Origin: Flavobacteriales bacterium
Lineage (GTDB): Bacteria; Bacteroidota; Bacteroidia; CAIKAF01
Direction: 5' to 3'
NCBI GenBank assembly: GCA_026418175.1
Contig: JAOABX010000011.1
Span: 25,293 to 89,292 of the forward strand
Length of the DNA stretch: 64,000 nt
Shown one piece after another: positions 17,671 to 26,416 of the stretch. The number at the start of each line of letters is the position of its first letter. Position 1 is the first letter of the stretch. A program made the position numbers and the translations under genes. Below the pieces are notes generated by a model, which saw only the letters and a list, made by a program, of their open reading frames with translations, had not been told where the DNA came from and did not search any database.

Positions 17671-18756
17671 ATGGCTAGCACCCAACAAAAAACTATGTTT
17701 GATCCCAACGGTCCTGCTGGTATACATAGCGGTATATTTGGCCTTCCATACAATGTATCGCAGGCTGAATTAATTCTTATTCCTGTACCTTGGGATGTTA
17801 CGGTGAGCTATGCTACTGGTGCTGCTAAAGGGCCTGCAGCTATTTTAGAAGCCAGCCGTCAGGTAGATCTTTTTTTGGCTGATATACCTCAGGCATGGAA
17901 TAATGCCATTTGTATGCTTCCTTTGCCTGAAGAATTGCGAAAACGCAGTAAAAAAGCCCGTAAATACGCTGAAGCCTATATTCATTTACTTACAGAGCAA
18001 CCTGAACAGGCTGAAACTGAAAAAGCCAAACAAATGCTGGCTTTTGTAAATGCGGAATGTGCTTCCATGAATGATTGGGTATTCAATCAAGCCAAAAAAA
18101 TTATACAGGCCGGAAAAATGGTTGCTCTCATCGGCGGTGACCATTCAACTCCATTAGGTCTAATGAAAGCATTAGCAGATAAGCATACCTACAGTGTGTT
18201 GCACATAGATGCCCATGCAGATTTACGTATTGCTTATGAAAATTTTACATACAGCCATGCCAGTATTATGTACAATGCACTGCAGCTGAAAAACTTGAAA
18301 AATCTGGTACAAGTTGGTATTCGCGACTGGTGCCAGCAGGAGCAAGATATAGTGGATCAGTCGAAAGGACGTATTATCATGTTTACTGATGAGCAACTGA
18401 AAAATCAGCAATATGAAGGAAAAACTTGGAGTCAGCAATGTGATGAAATTATTGCCAACTTGGGGGAAAAGGTGTACATCAGTTTTGATATTGACGGTTT
18501 AGACCCAAAACTTTGCCCCAATACCGGGACCCCAGTTCCTGGTGGATTGGAATTTCATGAAGCGTTATTGCTGATAAAAAAAGTGGTACAAAGCGGACGT
18601 GAACTAGTTGGGTTTGATGTAGTGGAAGTTGCACCGGGTAAAGATGAGTGGGATGCCAATGTAGCTTCCCGCCTTATTTATCAATTGGCTAACCAAATGT
18701 TTATAAATTCAAAGAAAGCAAAACCGGCAGCGAAGAAAAAGGCCGGTAAAAAATAA
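17671..18756 (+). CDS. Ureohydrolase (agmatinase/arginase/formimidoylglutamase family)
   Basis: A binuclear manganese enzyme that removes urea or a related group from a guanidino or formimino compound. The metal ligands are visible in GGDHSTP, HIDAHADL and SFDIDGLDP. The family includes agmatinase (speB), arginase and formimidoylglutamase; I cannot fix the substrate. Its 361 residues include a Lys/Ala-rich tail (last 15 residues) not needed for catalysis. The frame starts at a TTG at 17662, but ATG 17671 is preferred. A deoxyhypusine-synthase-like gene follows after 31 nt, suggesting a polyamine role. Confidence 0.9.
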   Translation: MASTQQKTMFDPNGPAGIHSGIFGLPYNVSQAELILIPVPWDVTVSYATGAAKGPAAILEASRQVDLFLADIPQAWNNAICMLPLPEELRKRSKKARKYAEAYIHLLTEQPEQAETEKAKQMLAFVNAECASMNDWVFNQAKKIIQAGKMVALIGGDHSTPLGLMKALADKHTYSVLHIDAHADLRIAYENFTYSHASIMYNALQLKNLKNLVQVGIRDWCQQEQDIVDQSKGRIIMFTDEQLKNQQYEGKTWSQQCDEIIANLGEKVYISFDIDGLDPKLCPNTGTPVPGGLEFHEALLLIKKVVQSGRELVGFDVVEVAPGKDEWDANVASRLIYQLANQMFINSKKAKPAAKKKAGKK

Positions 18757-18787
18757 ATATTCACTTTAAATTTAATTTGATACGGAT

Positions 18788-19759
18788 ATGAAAGGACCGA
18801 TTTCACAATTCATTGAAAAAAATTACTTGCATTTTAATGCTGCAGCTTTAGTAGATGCTGCCAAAGGATATGAAGCACATTTGCTGGATAATGGAAAGAT
18901 GATGATTACCCTTGCTGGAGCTATGAGTACAGCAGAATTGGGAAAGTCATTGGCTGAAATGATTCGTCAGGATAAAGTTCATATCATTTCTTGTACAGGA
19001 GCTAACCTGGAAGAAGATATAATGAACCTAGTGGCTCACAATTCTTATAAAAGAGTGCCCCATTATCGTGATTTAAGTCCGCAAGATGAATGGGAACTTC
19101 TGGAGAATCATTACAATCGTGTTACGGATACATGCATTCCTGAAGAAGAAGCATTTCGGCGTTTGCAGAAACATTTGTATCGGGTATGGAATAAAGCCGA
19201 TAAGGCTGGAGAGCGTTATTTCCCCCATGAATACATGTATCAAATGATTCTTTCAGGAGAGTTGAAGCAATATTATGAGATTGACCCGAAAGATAGTTGG
19301 ATGGTAGCTGCCGCCGAAAAAAACTTACCCATTGTAGTGCCGGGTTGGGAAGACAGTACCATGGGAAATATTTTTGCATCCTATTGCATCAAGGGAGAAT
19401 TTAAACCCTCTACCATGAAAAGTGGTATTGAATACATGATGTGGTTGGCCGACTGGTACATAAAAAACTGCCAAGGAAAAGGTGTTGGATTCTTTCAGAT
19501 AGGTGGGGGGATAGCCGGTGATTTCCCCATTTGTGTAGTGCCTATGTTATATCAGGACATGGAAATGCATGATATCCCTTTTTGGGCGTATTTCTGCCAG
19601 ATTTCTGATTCTACTACTTCTTATGGAAGCTACAGCGGAGCTGTGCCCAATGAAAAAATTACATGGGGCAAGCTGGGCATTGATACTCCTAAGTTTGTTA
19701 TAGAAAGTGATGCTACCATTGTAGCTCCGCTTATCTTTGCATATGTGTTGGGATGGTAG
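18788..19759 (+). CDS. Deoxyhypusine-synthase-like protein
   Basis: A 323-residue NAD-dependent enzyme of the deoxyhypusine/homospermidine synthase fold. The reaction lysine is conserved in EKITWGKLGID (K295), aligned with the EAVSWGKI lysine of eukaryotic enzymes. SCTGANLEED, GWEDSTMGNI and QIGGG are also family segments. The eukaryotic HHI(C/A)NAN motif after the glycine-rich stretch is not seen: AGDFPICVVP stands in its place. Bacteria lack the eIF5A substrate, so aminobutyl transfer to a polyamine or another acceptor is more likely. The neighbouring ureohydrolase supports polyamine metabolism, but the product is unknown. Confidence 0.88.
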   Translation: MKGPISQFIEKNYLHFNAAALVDAAKGYEAHLLDNGKMMITLAGAMSTAELGKSLAEMIRQDKVHIISCTGANLEEDIMNLVAHNSYKRVPHYRDLSPQDEWELLENHYNRVTDTCIPEEEAFRRLQKHLYRVWNKADKAGERYFPHEYMYQMILSGELKQYYEIDPKDSWMVAAAEKNLPIVVPGWEDSTMGNIFASYCIKGEFKPSTMKSGIEYMMWLADWYIKNCQGKGVGFFQIGGGIAGDFPICVVPMLYQDMEMHDIPFWAYFCQISDSTTSYGSYSGAVPNEKITWGKLGIDTPKFVIESDATIVAPLIFAYVLGW

Positions 19760-19889
19760 CGAAAGGCCTATAAAAGTTATTAATTTATGGGCATAGATGA
19801 AGCAAGGAATATAAAATAAAAAATCGGGAAGAATTAACACCCATTATCAAAACAAAGTTTTCTTGATTAATTAATCCTTGTTTAAAAAA

Positions 19890-21557
19890 TTACTTTTTAG
19901 CTAGTTTGTTTTTTGCCAATGAGATAATGTGGAGCAAGCCTACTGCAATTAGTATGCTGTAAAGTGGGAATATAGGTGTGAAATAGCGAGCCCAATCAAT
20001 CCATAAAAAGTCAGTATTCCCCCAAAAAATAATTAGAAATGCCAGGAGTAACATGGCAGATGCATGAAATATTTTTTCCTGTTTCCATTTTTTCCAGGCA
20101 AATCTTCCTAGCACGATAATACCCACTAAAGCCAATAATCCATCCAGAAAATTAAAAGGTACTTTAAGGATGTAACCAAAGGTACCGTAGTAATTTTTTT
20201 TAATGTCTTTTACATAGGCTATCCGTTCTAACATCAGATTTAATTTCATGCTCCTGTCGCGCTTCAATTTTGCCCAATTATTATATTCTTTCGGGTTATC
20301 ACGTTTTTCGTTTTGGGTAAGGATATTGGCTCGTTTGGTAAAATAATCATCAATACTTTCACGGGTTGCCTTTATTTTTTTAATACTGGCCCCCTGATAT
20401 TGAGGATTGAGTTGAATAAACAAGCTGATGCTTATTAGGCCAGTAATTATTCCGGAAACTATCAGTTGAGGCAGTTGCTTAACAAAAATCTTTGAACTTT
20501 TCCCGGAATCTACTGTTTGAGATTTCATTTTTACTATTTGTTTTTTATTGAGAGCTTGCCATATCAAGAGTAATCCCATGAGAACAAAGCAGGCAATGCT
20601 AATAAATACAAGAACCCCGGCATTTAGCTTACTACCAATGGCCAATCCTATGACCACTGCATTAGCTAAGGAAATTAGAATTACCAGCCACCAAGGTTTG
20701 TTTTTTCTAACAGCATTTATAGTTGCAATAATAAAAACTACTCCTAGTGTAGTGAGGAATGTAGAAAATGAATCTAACCCAACGGCTGAATTAACATCAA
20801 AAAATATTTGATTCAGCAAAAGCCAGCAGGCGGCAATCAATCCTGTCCAAAAATTTAAATACAACCATGCAGTTAAGAATACTAATACAACAATGAAAGC
20901 GGTAAAAATTGCATTGGGAATTCTGGCAAGATGAATGTATTCTGAAGGAGCAAAACTAAAAGGAGACGAACTGTATAATGAACTGGGAGCATATTCATCT
21001 TCTTTGTATTCTTGAGGCAGCTTAGCTTTAACATTTCCGTGGTTTACCGGATGAGCAAATACAAAATAACCGTTAGGATCAGGCTTGTTAGATGCAAATG
21101 TATTAATAAACCAGCCCATGATATATTTTCCTACATTGGGAGCTTTCCATCCAAAAGTCCACATGGCCCTGTCGTACCACTGAAACTCTTTTCGAGGAAA
21201 TTTTAAAGTATCATATTTTACTACTTCACTGATATTTTTTATTGTAATAAAATCGTAAGGAAATTTTATGGTATCAGGATTAAACTGGCTCCACTTTTCG
21301 CCTGTAAAAATGTCAATACCATGTATCCATGCATAAGTTGGCCACCAATTATCCAATTCTTTGGTTGGGCGAATATGGCCTTTAAAATACATTTGATACG
21401 ATGCAATGGATGAGCTGGTCCACATTTGTTCATCATATCCGTTGGCATTCCGATGTTCTAAGCTGGTAAGTATCAGCCCTCGAATCAAGGAGATTATACC
21501 AATTAAAACTACAATGCCAACTCGTACCAAACGGTTTTGAAAAAGTTGCATATACAT
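19890..21557 (-). CDS. Multi-pass membrane glycosyltransferase, GT-C type (putative)
   Basis: A 555-residue integral membrane protein with about ten membrane segments. After the first helix there is a large loop beginning NANGYDEQMW; an acidic pair in the first external loop is typical of GT-C enzymes (PMT/ArnT/GT39-like) that use polyprenyl-phosphate sugars. A GSKLNAG segment in the middle is also common in these proteins. The acceptor is unknown. Two ATGs (21557, 21551) are possible. It is divergent from the GT2 gene and their promoter elements interleave, so the two are probably controlled together. Confidence 0.7.
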   Translation of the reverse strand: MYMQLFQNRLVRVGIVVLIGIISLIRGLILTSLEHRNANGYDEQMWTSSSIASYQMYFKGHIRPTKELDNWWPTYAWIHGIDIFTGEKWSQFNPDTIKFPYDFITIKNISEVVKYDTLKFPRKEFQWYDRAMWTFGWKAPNVGKYIMGWFINTFASNKPDPNGYFVFAHPVNHGNVKAKLPQEYKEDEYAPSSLYSSSPFSFAPSEYIHLARIPNAIFTAFIVVLVFLTAWLYLNFWTGLIAACWLLLNQIFFDVNSAVGLDSFSTFLTTLGVVFIIATINAVRKNKPWWLVILISLANAVVIGLAIGSKLNAGVLVFISIACFVLMGLLLIWQALNKKQIVKMKSQTVDSGKSSKIFVKQLPQLIVSGIITGLISISLFIQLNPQYQGASIKKIKATRESIDDYFTKRANILTQNEKRDNPKEYNNWAKLKRDRSMKLNLMLERIAYVKDIKKNYYGTFGYILKVPFNFLDGLLALVGIIVLGRFAWKKWKQEKIFHASAMLLLAFLIIFWGNTDFLWIDWARYFTPIFPLYSILIAVGLLHIISLAKNKLAKK

Positions 21558-21568
21558 GGATTTGTTTA

Positions 21569-21576
21569 CGAAGATA
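21569..21576 (-). promoter_or_regulatory. Candidate -7 element of the GT-C gene (TATCTTCG)
   Basis: On the minus strand TATCTTCG lies 11 nt before the ATG at 21557, fitting TAnnTT(T/C)G. It would give a leader of only a few bases. No TTG at -33 is seen. Confidence 0.4.
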
Positions 21577-21586
21577 ATACTATTCG

Positions 21587-21594
21587 TACATTTG
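21587..21594 (+). promoter_or_regulatory. Candidate -7 element of the GT2 gene (TACATTTG)
   Basis: TACATTTG followed by CA is an exact match 6 nt before the ATG at 21601. TTTG at 21561-21564 could serve as -33 with a 22-nt spacer, slightly long. It predicts a leaderless mRNA and rules out the upstream in-frame ATG at 21556. Confidence 0.55.
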
Positions 21595-21600
21595 CATGAA

Positions 21601-22521
21601 ATGAATCATTGCTTTAAGATTTCAGCTGTAATTTGTACGTATAATCGGGAAAAGTACATTAGAAAAGCCTTGGATGCATTAGCAGTACAAACCTTGGCGA
21701 AATCTGATTTTGAAATTGTGGTAATTAATAATAACAGTACTGATCGTTCTGCTGAACAAATTCAGGAATTTATATCAGATCATCCCGAACTACACATTGT
21801 TTTTTGTAATGAAGCACAACAGGGTTTATCACATGCCCGTAACCGAGGTATAAAAGAATCAACGGGTAAGCTGATTACTTTTTTAGATGATGACGCCATT
21901 GCGCCTCCTGATTTTCTTGAAAAGTGTGTAAAGTATTTTGAGCAAAATCCAAACATGATGGCATTGGGCGGAAAAATAATTCCAGAATTTGTAGATGGTA
22001 AACCGATTTGGTACACCAAACATTATTGGGGAGTAACCGGGCAGTTTGATCCGGGAAATCAACCCGGAGCGATATTATATTGGGGTAAATTTCCTTGTGG
22101 CAGCAACATGACTTTTCGACGAGATTTTTTTGATACTTACGGATTTTTTAATCCTAATTTGGGAAGAAAAGGAGCTATTTTGTTAGCAGGTGAAGAAAAG
22201 GAATTATTTTCAAGGGTAAAAGATAAGCATGATAAAGACTGTGTTTGGTATCAGCCTGATTTAATTGTGTATCATATAGTAGATAATACCAAGTTGAATG
22301 CTGATTATTTGAAAAAGTTTTGCTTGGGTTTTGCCAAAGGTGAAAAATTAGAAGTAGCAGATGCCCCTTGGAATGTAAAGTTGAAACGATATATGGAATA
22401 TACCATCAAGCCACTTGGTGCAATGTTGTTGGGCTTACTATTTATCATTAAAGGAGAAAAGGAAAAAGGCCATATGCTTATTCGCTTTGGATGGTGGATA
22501 TTAAAAGGAATGTGGGAATAA
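21601..22521 (+). CDS. Family 2 glycosyltransferase
   Basis: A 306-residue GT-A enzyme. SAVICTYNREKYIRKAL is the GT2 N-terminal nucleotide-binding start, NNNSTDRS the diphosphate-contacting loop, and FLDDDA holds the DxD that binds the metal and UDP-sugar. A C-terminal hydrophobic segment (about 275-295) may attach it to the membrane. The upstream ATG at 21556 would add 15 residues lying over the promoter box, so 21601 is chosen. It probably adds a sugar to a lipid-linked surface glycan; donor and acceptor are unknown. Confidence 0.88.
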   Translation: MNHCFKISAVICTYNREKYIRKALDALAVQTLAKSDFEIVVINNNSTDRSAEQIQEFISDHPELHIVFCNEAQQGLSHARNRGIKESTGKLITFLDDDAIAPPDFLEKCVKYFEQNPNMMALGGKIIPEFVDGKPIWYTKHYWGVTGQFDPGNQPGAILYWGKFPCGSNMTFRRDFFDTYGFFNPNLGRKGAILLAGEEKELFSRVKDKHDKDCVWYQPDLIVYHIVDNTKLNADYLKKFCLGFAKGEKLEVADAPWNVKLKRYMEYTIKPLGAMLLGLLFIIKGEKEKGHMLIRFGWWILKGMWE

Positions 22522-22554
22522 AAAATGCATGTTGAAAAATACGTTATTGATATT

Positions 22555-23580
22555 CTATAATTTATCAACTTCTTCCTTAAATTTTTTACCATCATAGGCC
22601 CATTTTACGTACACAGCCCCCCACGTAAAACCACCCCCAAATGCAGAAAGAATTAAATTGTCGCCCCGTTTTAATTGGGATTCATATTCCCACAGGCATA
22701 GCGGAATGGTTCCGGATGTTGTATTTCCATACTTATGAATGTTCAGCATTACCTTTTCTTCGGGTAATTGCATCCGTTGTGCGGTTGCTTCTATGATACG
22801 TTTATTGGCTTGATGAGGCACCAGCCATGCAATGTCTTCGGGTTTTAAGTGATTGCGTTCCATTACTTCGGCTGACACATCAGCCATGTTAGTTACGGCA
22901 AACTTAAATACGGCTTGCCCTTCTTGATAAACATAGTGTTCACGTCTATCCACGGTATCATGTGATGCCGGGCGGCGAGAACCACCAGCTTTCTGATGCA
23001 GGTATTGTGCTCCTGACCCGTCGCTTTTTAAAATTTCATCCATAATACCATAGCCTTCGCTATTAGGTTCTAACAATACAGCTCCGGCTCCATCTCCAAA
23101 AATGATGCAAGTTGCCCGATCGGTGTAATCAATAATGGATGACATTTTATCGGCACCTACTACAATTACTTTTTTATATGTACCACTTTCAATAAATTTT
23201 GAAGCTGTAACCAAAGAATAAATAAATCCGCTGCATGCAGCATTGATATCATAATTAAAAGCATTGGTAGCACCTATTGCATCAGCAATGATATTAGCAG
23301 TAGCCGGAAATTGCATATCGGGTGTTACGGTGGCACAAATAAGTAGGTCTATTTCTTTGGGATTGGTATTTGTTTTTTTAAGTAATCCTTTTACAGCTTC
23401 AATCCCCATCACAGAGGTGCCTTTGTCTTTTCCTTTTAAAATACGCCGTTCTCGTATGCCGGTGCGGCTAGTAATCCATTCATCGGTGGTATCCACCATG
23501 GTTTCTAACTCTTTGTTGGTAAGAATATAGTCGGGAACATACCCCTGAACACCGGTGATGGCTGCTGTGATTTTATGCAT
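22555..23580 (-). CDS. fabH: 3-oxoacyl-ACP synthase III
   Basis: Condenses an acyl-CoA primer with malonyl-ACP to begin fatty-acid synthesis. The 341-residue protein has the complete Cys-His-Asn triad: C116 in NAACSGF, H256 in VPHQANKR and N286 in HKYGNTTSG. In Bacteroidota this enzyme usually accepts branched primers. Its start overlaps the end of plsX by 8 nt, making plsX-fabH a coupled pair, as is common across bacteria. It is convergent with the GT2 gene. Confidence 0.95.
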   Translation of the reverse strand: MHKITAAITGVQGYVPDYILTNKELETMVDTTDEWITSRTGIRERRILKGKDKGTSVMGIEAVKGLLKKTNTNPKEIDLLICATVTPDMQFPATANIIADAIGATNAFNYDINAACSGFIYSLVTASKFIESGTYKKVIVVGADKMSSIIDYTDRATCIIFGDGAGAVLLEPNSEGYGIMDEILKSDGSGAQYLHQKAGGSRRPASHDTVDRREHYVYQEGQAVFKFAVTNMADVSAEVMERNHLKPEDIAWLVPHQANKRIIEATAQRMQLPEEKVMLNIHKYGNTTSGTIPLCLWEYESQLKRGDNLILSAFGGGFTWGAVYVKWAYDGKKFKEEVDKL

Positions 23581-24523
23581 GCTGTACCGCTTCTTTTATT
23601 TTTTCACAAACTGAACTTTCGATCATTTCTTTTGTTAGGCGAATCATATTTTTTATAGCCAGTGAGGAACTAATGCCATGCCCAACAATTACGGGTTTAT
23701 TTACTCCTAAAATGGGCGAACCTCCATGTTGTTCATAATTGAATTTGGAATAGAATGGATCATTCTTTCCTCCTTTATGAATTGCAATTTCATAAAATTT
23801 TTCAGATAGTTTTAAAATTACATTCCCTACAAATCCACTACAAACAGCAACGTCAGCCTTGCCATCAAAAAGGTCTCGTCCTTCCAGATTCCCTACAAAA
23901 TTTATCCTCTTGTATTCTGCCATTAGTTTATGAGCAGCAATACTTAGCTGATTGCCCTTTTCGGGTTCTTCACCTATATTTACTAAACCAACTCTAGGGT
24001 TTTTAATTTTAAGTACGCTTTCGGCATAGGTAGAACCTAGTATGGCAAAGTCAAGTAGATTTTCTGGTTTACAATCTGCATTGGCACCTACATCCAAAAT
24101 AATTCCATCTTGACCATATAAATTGGGTAAAATGGAAATTAAACAGGGGCGAAGGTCTTCACGTGATAATCCTACTTTAAAATAGGCTCCCACTAACATA
24201 GCACCTGAATTGCCTGCACTACAAAATCCATGAATTTTTCCGTCGCGAAGCATATCAAACCCAACTGCCATTGAGGATTGTGGTCTTTCGGCAAAACTTT
24301 TTACCGGACTGGAGGACATACCAATTATTTCCGGTGCATTTACAAGGGTAAATTGGCCTGGATCGGCTCCTTTTTCTTTTAACATGTTAGTTATCAATAC
24401 AGCATCTCCCAATAAAACCAATTCAATTTCATTGCCCCATGTTTCTTTTGCTTCGATAGCCCCTTGAATGGTTGCATTGGGAGCAAAATCCCCTCCCATG
24501 ATATCTAAGCCAATTTTGATCAT
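23573..24523 (-). CDS. plsX: Phosphate acyltransferase PlsX
   Basis: Makes acyl-phosphate from acyl-ACP for phosphatidic acid synthesis. The 316-residue protein begins [16 protein letters not shown], the PlsX signature, followed by [28 protein letters not shown] and [13 protein letters not shown]. It lies between rpmF and fabH as in many bacteria, but a terminator-like hairpin and a separate candidate promoter separate it from rpmF here. Confidence 0.96.
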   Translation of the reverse strand: MIKIGLDIMGGDFAPNATIQGAIEAKETWGNEIELVLLGDAVLITNMLKEKGADPGQFTLVNAPEIIGMSSSPVKSFAERPQSSMAVGFDMLRDGKIHGFCSAGNSGAMLVGAYFKVGLSREDLRPCLISILPNLYGQDGIILDVGANADCKPENLLDFAILGSTYAESVLKIKNPRVGLVNIGEEPEKGNQLSIAAHKLMAEYKRINFVGNLEGRDLFDGKADVAVCSGFVGNVILKLSEKFYEIAIHKGGKNDPFYSKFNYEQHGGSPILGVNKPVIVGHGISSSLAIKNMIRLTKEMIESSVCEKIKEAVQHA

Positions 24524-24540
24524 ATTGTATGATATGGTAA

Positions 24541-24568
24541 CAAAAGTATGAATTTATTTGAATGGCAA
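24541..24568 (-). promoter_or_regulatory. Candidate promoter of plsX-fabH (TTG-N17-TACTTTTG)
   Basis: On the minus strand TTG (24568-24566), a 17-nt spacer and TACTTTTG (24548-24541) lie 17 nt before the plsX ATG. The -7 box is exact; the spacer is two bases short of the usual 19-20. Confidence 0.5.
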
Positions 24569-24623
24569 TTATTTATCCTAAATAAGCCATTTTGTTTGGA
24601 AAGGAATGATTTTAAAACAAATG

Positions 24624-24653
24624 AAAAAACCGGACAATTAATTATTGCCCGGT
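24624..24653 (-). terminator. Terminator or attenuator between rpmF and plsX
   Basis: On the minus strand ACCGGGCAAT pairs with ATTGTCCGGT (one G-U pair) across a 5-nt loop and runs directly into TTTTTT. In plus orientation the same site has an A-C mismatch, so it works in the direction of the rpmF transcript. It would end or attenuate the yceD-rpmF message before plsX. Confidence 0.75.
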
Positions 24654-24675
24654 ACCTATACAAATTAAAAATATT

Positions 24676-24867
24676 TTAAGCTGATGTTTTAGCTTCAACA
24701 ACTAGCTTTCCTTTATAATAAAGGTTGCCATCAACATAATAGGCACGGTGGCGCTGGTGAACAGTTCCTGTTGTGGGACAGGTAGAAAGTGTAGGTGCAG
24801 TAGCCTTGTAATGAGTTCTGCGCTTATCTCTCCGAGTCTTGGATATTTTTCGTTTAGGATGTGCCAT
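24676..24867 (-). CDS. rpmF: 50S ribosomal protein L32
   Basis: A 63-residue basic protein starting [20 protein letters not shown], the L32 signature, with the short [19 protein letters not shown] core. Only one cysteine of the zinc-binding pairs found in some L32 proteins remains, so this looks like a zinc-free form. It follows the yceD gene by 11 nt, the usual partner in bacteria. Confidence 0.97.
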   Translation of the reverse strand: MAHPKRKISKTRRDKRRTHYKATAPTLSTCPTTGTVHQRHRAYYVDGNLYYKGKLVVEAKTSA

Positions 24868-24878
24868 GACTGTACTAT

Positions 24879-25418
24879 TTAATTATTATCCATTATTTTT
24901 TTTAAAGCCTCCCACCGGGGATCAGTTTCTTCAGCAGTTTGACCAGAATTTCGATATGATTTAAGTTTTTCAATCATTTCCTGATTACAGGTTTTAGTTT
25001 CATTTACATCATTTTGGCAAACCCGTTTCATGGGGATTGAAAGTAGAATATAATCATACATGTATGGTGCCAGGTTAATCTCAAATTCTGATCGGGGCAG
25101 GGTGATAATCGTGTCATCATCTCCTTGGTCTTCCTCTCCGAAGTTTACAATCAATTTTTGCCTGATTTCAATAGGTTGATGATAGTCATCCAAACACCGG
25201 TCACAAGGCATATATACTGTTCCTAAAATTTCAAAATCAAACACCAGCATGGTGGGATCTTTCATTAAATGAACAGTAGCTTTTAGATCAGCCTGGCTAA
25301 ATTCCGTCTCTGCTTCAAAGAACTCCCTGAAAAAATCATCATTGATTAAATAATCAAATGTATGACTCCCGGTTTTCAGGCCTTCGTAATTTATGATATA
25401 TTCTTGCAATTTTCTCAC
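24879..25418 (-). CDS. yceD: YceD/DUF177 family protein
   Basis: A 179-residue acidic protein of the YceD family, which is linked to 23S rRNA accumulation and almost always precedes rpmF. The CDRCL motif (about residue 73) and the terminal [10 protein letters not shown] are typical. No in-frame ATG exists at the N-terminus. The frame extends to a TTG at 25439, but that lies inside the -7 box of a strong promoter, so GTG at 25418 ([14 protein letters not shown]) is chosen as the start. The gene is divergent from the nucleoside phosphorylase. Confidence 0.88.
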   Translation of the reverse strand: MRKLQEYIINYEGLKTGSHTFDYLINDDFFREFFEAETEFSQADLKATVHLMKDPTMLVFDFEILGTVYMPCDRCLDDYHQPIEIRQKLIVNFGEEDQGDDDTIITLPRSEFEINLAPYMYDYILLSIPMKRVCQNDVNETKTCNQEMIEKLKSYRNSGQTAEETDPRWEALKKIMDNN

Positions 25419-25436
25419 GACCTGAAATTGGGATGG

Positions 25437-25468
25437 CAAAAATAGAAGTTATTAAGTATAAAACCAAA
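25437..25468 (-). promoter_or_regulatory. Promoter of yceD-rpmF (TTTG-N20-TATTTTTG)
   Basis: On the minus strand TTTG (25468-25465), a 20-nt spacer and TATTTTTG (25444-25437) match the Bacteroidota promoter fully. Transcription would start about 12-15 nt before the GTG at 25418. Confidence 0.75.
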
Positions 25469-25511
25469 CTTTTTTCTGTTCATAGCTATAAATTTTCCTT
25501 GAAAAAATGTA

Positions 25512-25519
25512 TAAGTTTG
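25512..25519 (+). promoter_or_regulatory. Candidate -7 element of the nucleoside phosphorylase gene (TAAGTTTG)
   Basis: An exact TAnnTTTG match 18 nt before the ATG at 25538, with no clear -33 TTG. It supports the internal ATG instead of the upstream ATG at 25433. Confidence 0.45.
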
Positions 25520-25537
25520 AAGCATATCTTGCTAATT

Positions 25538-26416
25538 ATGCAATTTAAAGAATCAGAACTTATCATTAATCATCGTGGCGGGGTGTATCACCTCAATTTA
25601 CGCCCGGAAGAGCTGGCTGATACAGTGATTTTAGTAGGGGATCCGGGACGTGTGGCTGAGGTGTCTCGTCATTTTGACCGGTTGGAAGTAAGTACCGGAA
25701 ATCGTGAATTTATTACACATACCGGATATATTGGTAAAAAACGAATTTCCTGTATTTCTACCGGAATCGGTACAGACAATATTGATATTGTACTAAATGA
25801 ACTGGATGCTGCGGTAAATATTGATTTGGAAACCCGTACCGAAAAGTCAGAGAAAAAAAGTTTGAATTTGATTCGTTTGGGAACTACCGGTGCCTTGCAA
25901 CCGGATATTGAAGTAGATAGTTTTATCGCATCAGCGTATGTAATTGGTTTGGATGGATTAATGAACTATTATAAATATCACAAATCCATTGAACAGATGG
26001 ATATGATTGAAGATTTTACATGGCAAACGGGTTATCCGCATGTATTATCTAAACCGTATGTTTTTAAAGCATCTGAAAATCTATTGAAATTGTTTCGTGG
26101 CGACAATTGTCATCATGGAATTACATTAACTGCCCCCGGCTTTTATGCTCCTCAAGGTAGAAAATTGCGGTACGAACTTCTTTATCCCGAATTGATTGAT
26201 AATTATTCAAAATTCAGGTATAAAGAATATCATACAACAAATCTTGAAATGGAAACTTCAGCCCTTTATGGGTTGGGCACATTGCTGGGCCATAAAGTAT
26301 GTACGGTTTGCACTGTTGTGGCAAACCGTATCAACCGTACTTTCTCTGCTGATGGGCACAAGGCCGTAGAGGAATTGATTAAATTTGCATTAGAAAAAAT
26401 CTGTTCTACTCCTTGA
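25538..26416 (+). CDS. Nucleoside phosphorylase (uridine-phosphorylase-like)
   Basis: A 292-residue enzyme of the PNP/UDP phosphorylase family, which splits nucleosides with phosphate into base and ribose 1-phosphate. The phosphate-binding GDPGR, STGIGTDNIDIVLNEL and the substrate-binding NLEMETSALYG are present. The arrangement resembles Bacteroidota enzymes usually named uridine phosphorylase, but base preference cannot be read from the sequence. The upstream ATG at 25433 adds 35 residues with no family similarity and overlaps the divergent promoter, so 25538 is preferred. The queE gene overlaps its stop by 4 nt. Confidence 0.88.
   Translation: MQFKESELIINHRGGVYHLNLRPEELADTVILVGDPGRVAEVSRHFDRLEVSTGNREFITHTGYIGKKRISCISTGIGTDNIDIVLNELDAAVNIDLETRTEKSEKKSLNLIRLGTTGALQPDIEVDSFIASAYVIGLDGLMNYYKYHKSIEQMDMIEDFTWQTGYPHVLSKPYVFKASENLLKLFRGDNCHHGITLTAPGFYAPQGRKLRYELLYPELIDNYSKFRYKEYHTTNLEMETSALYGLGTLLGHKVCTVCTVVANRINRTFSADGHKAVEELIKFALEKICSTP

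Noticed and set aside
25433..25537. Longer nucleoside phosphorylase starting at 25433
   Set aside because: The extension has no family similarity and overlaps the divergent yceD promoter.
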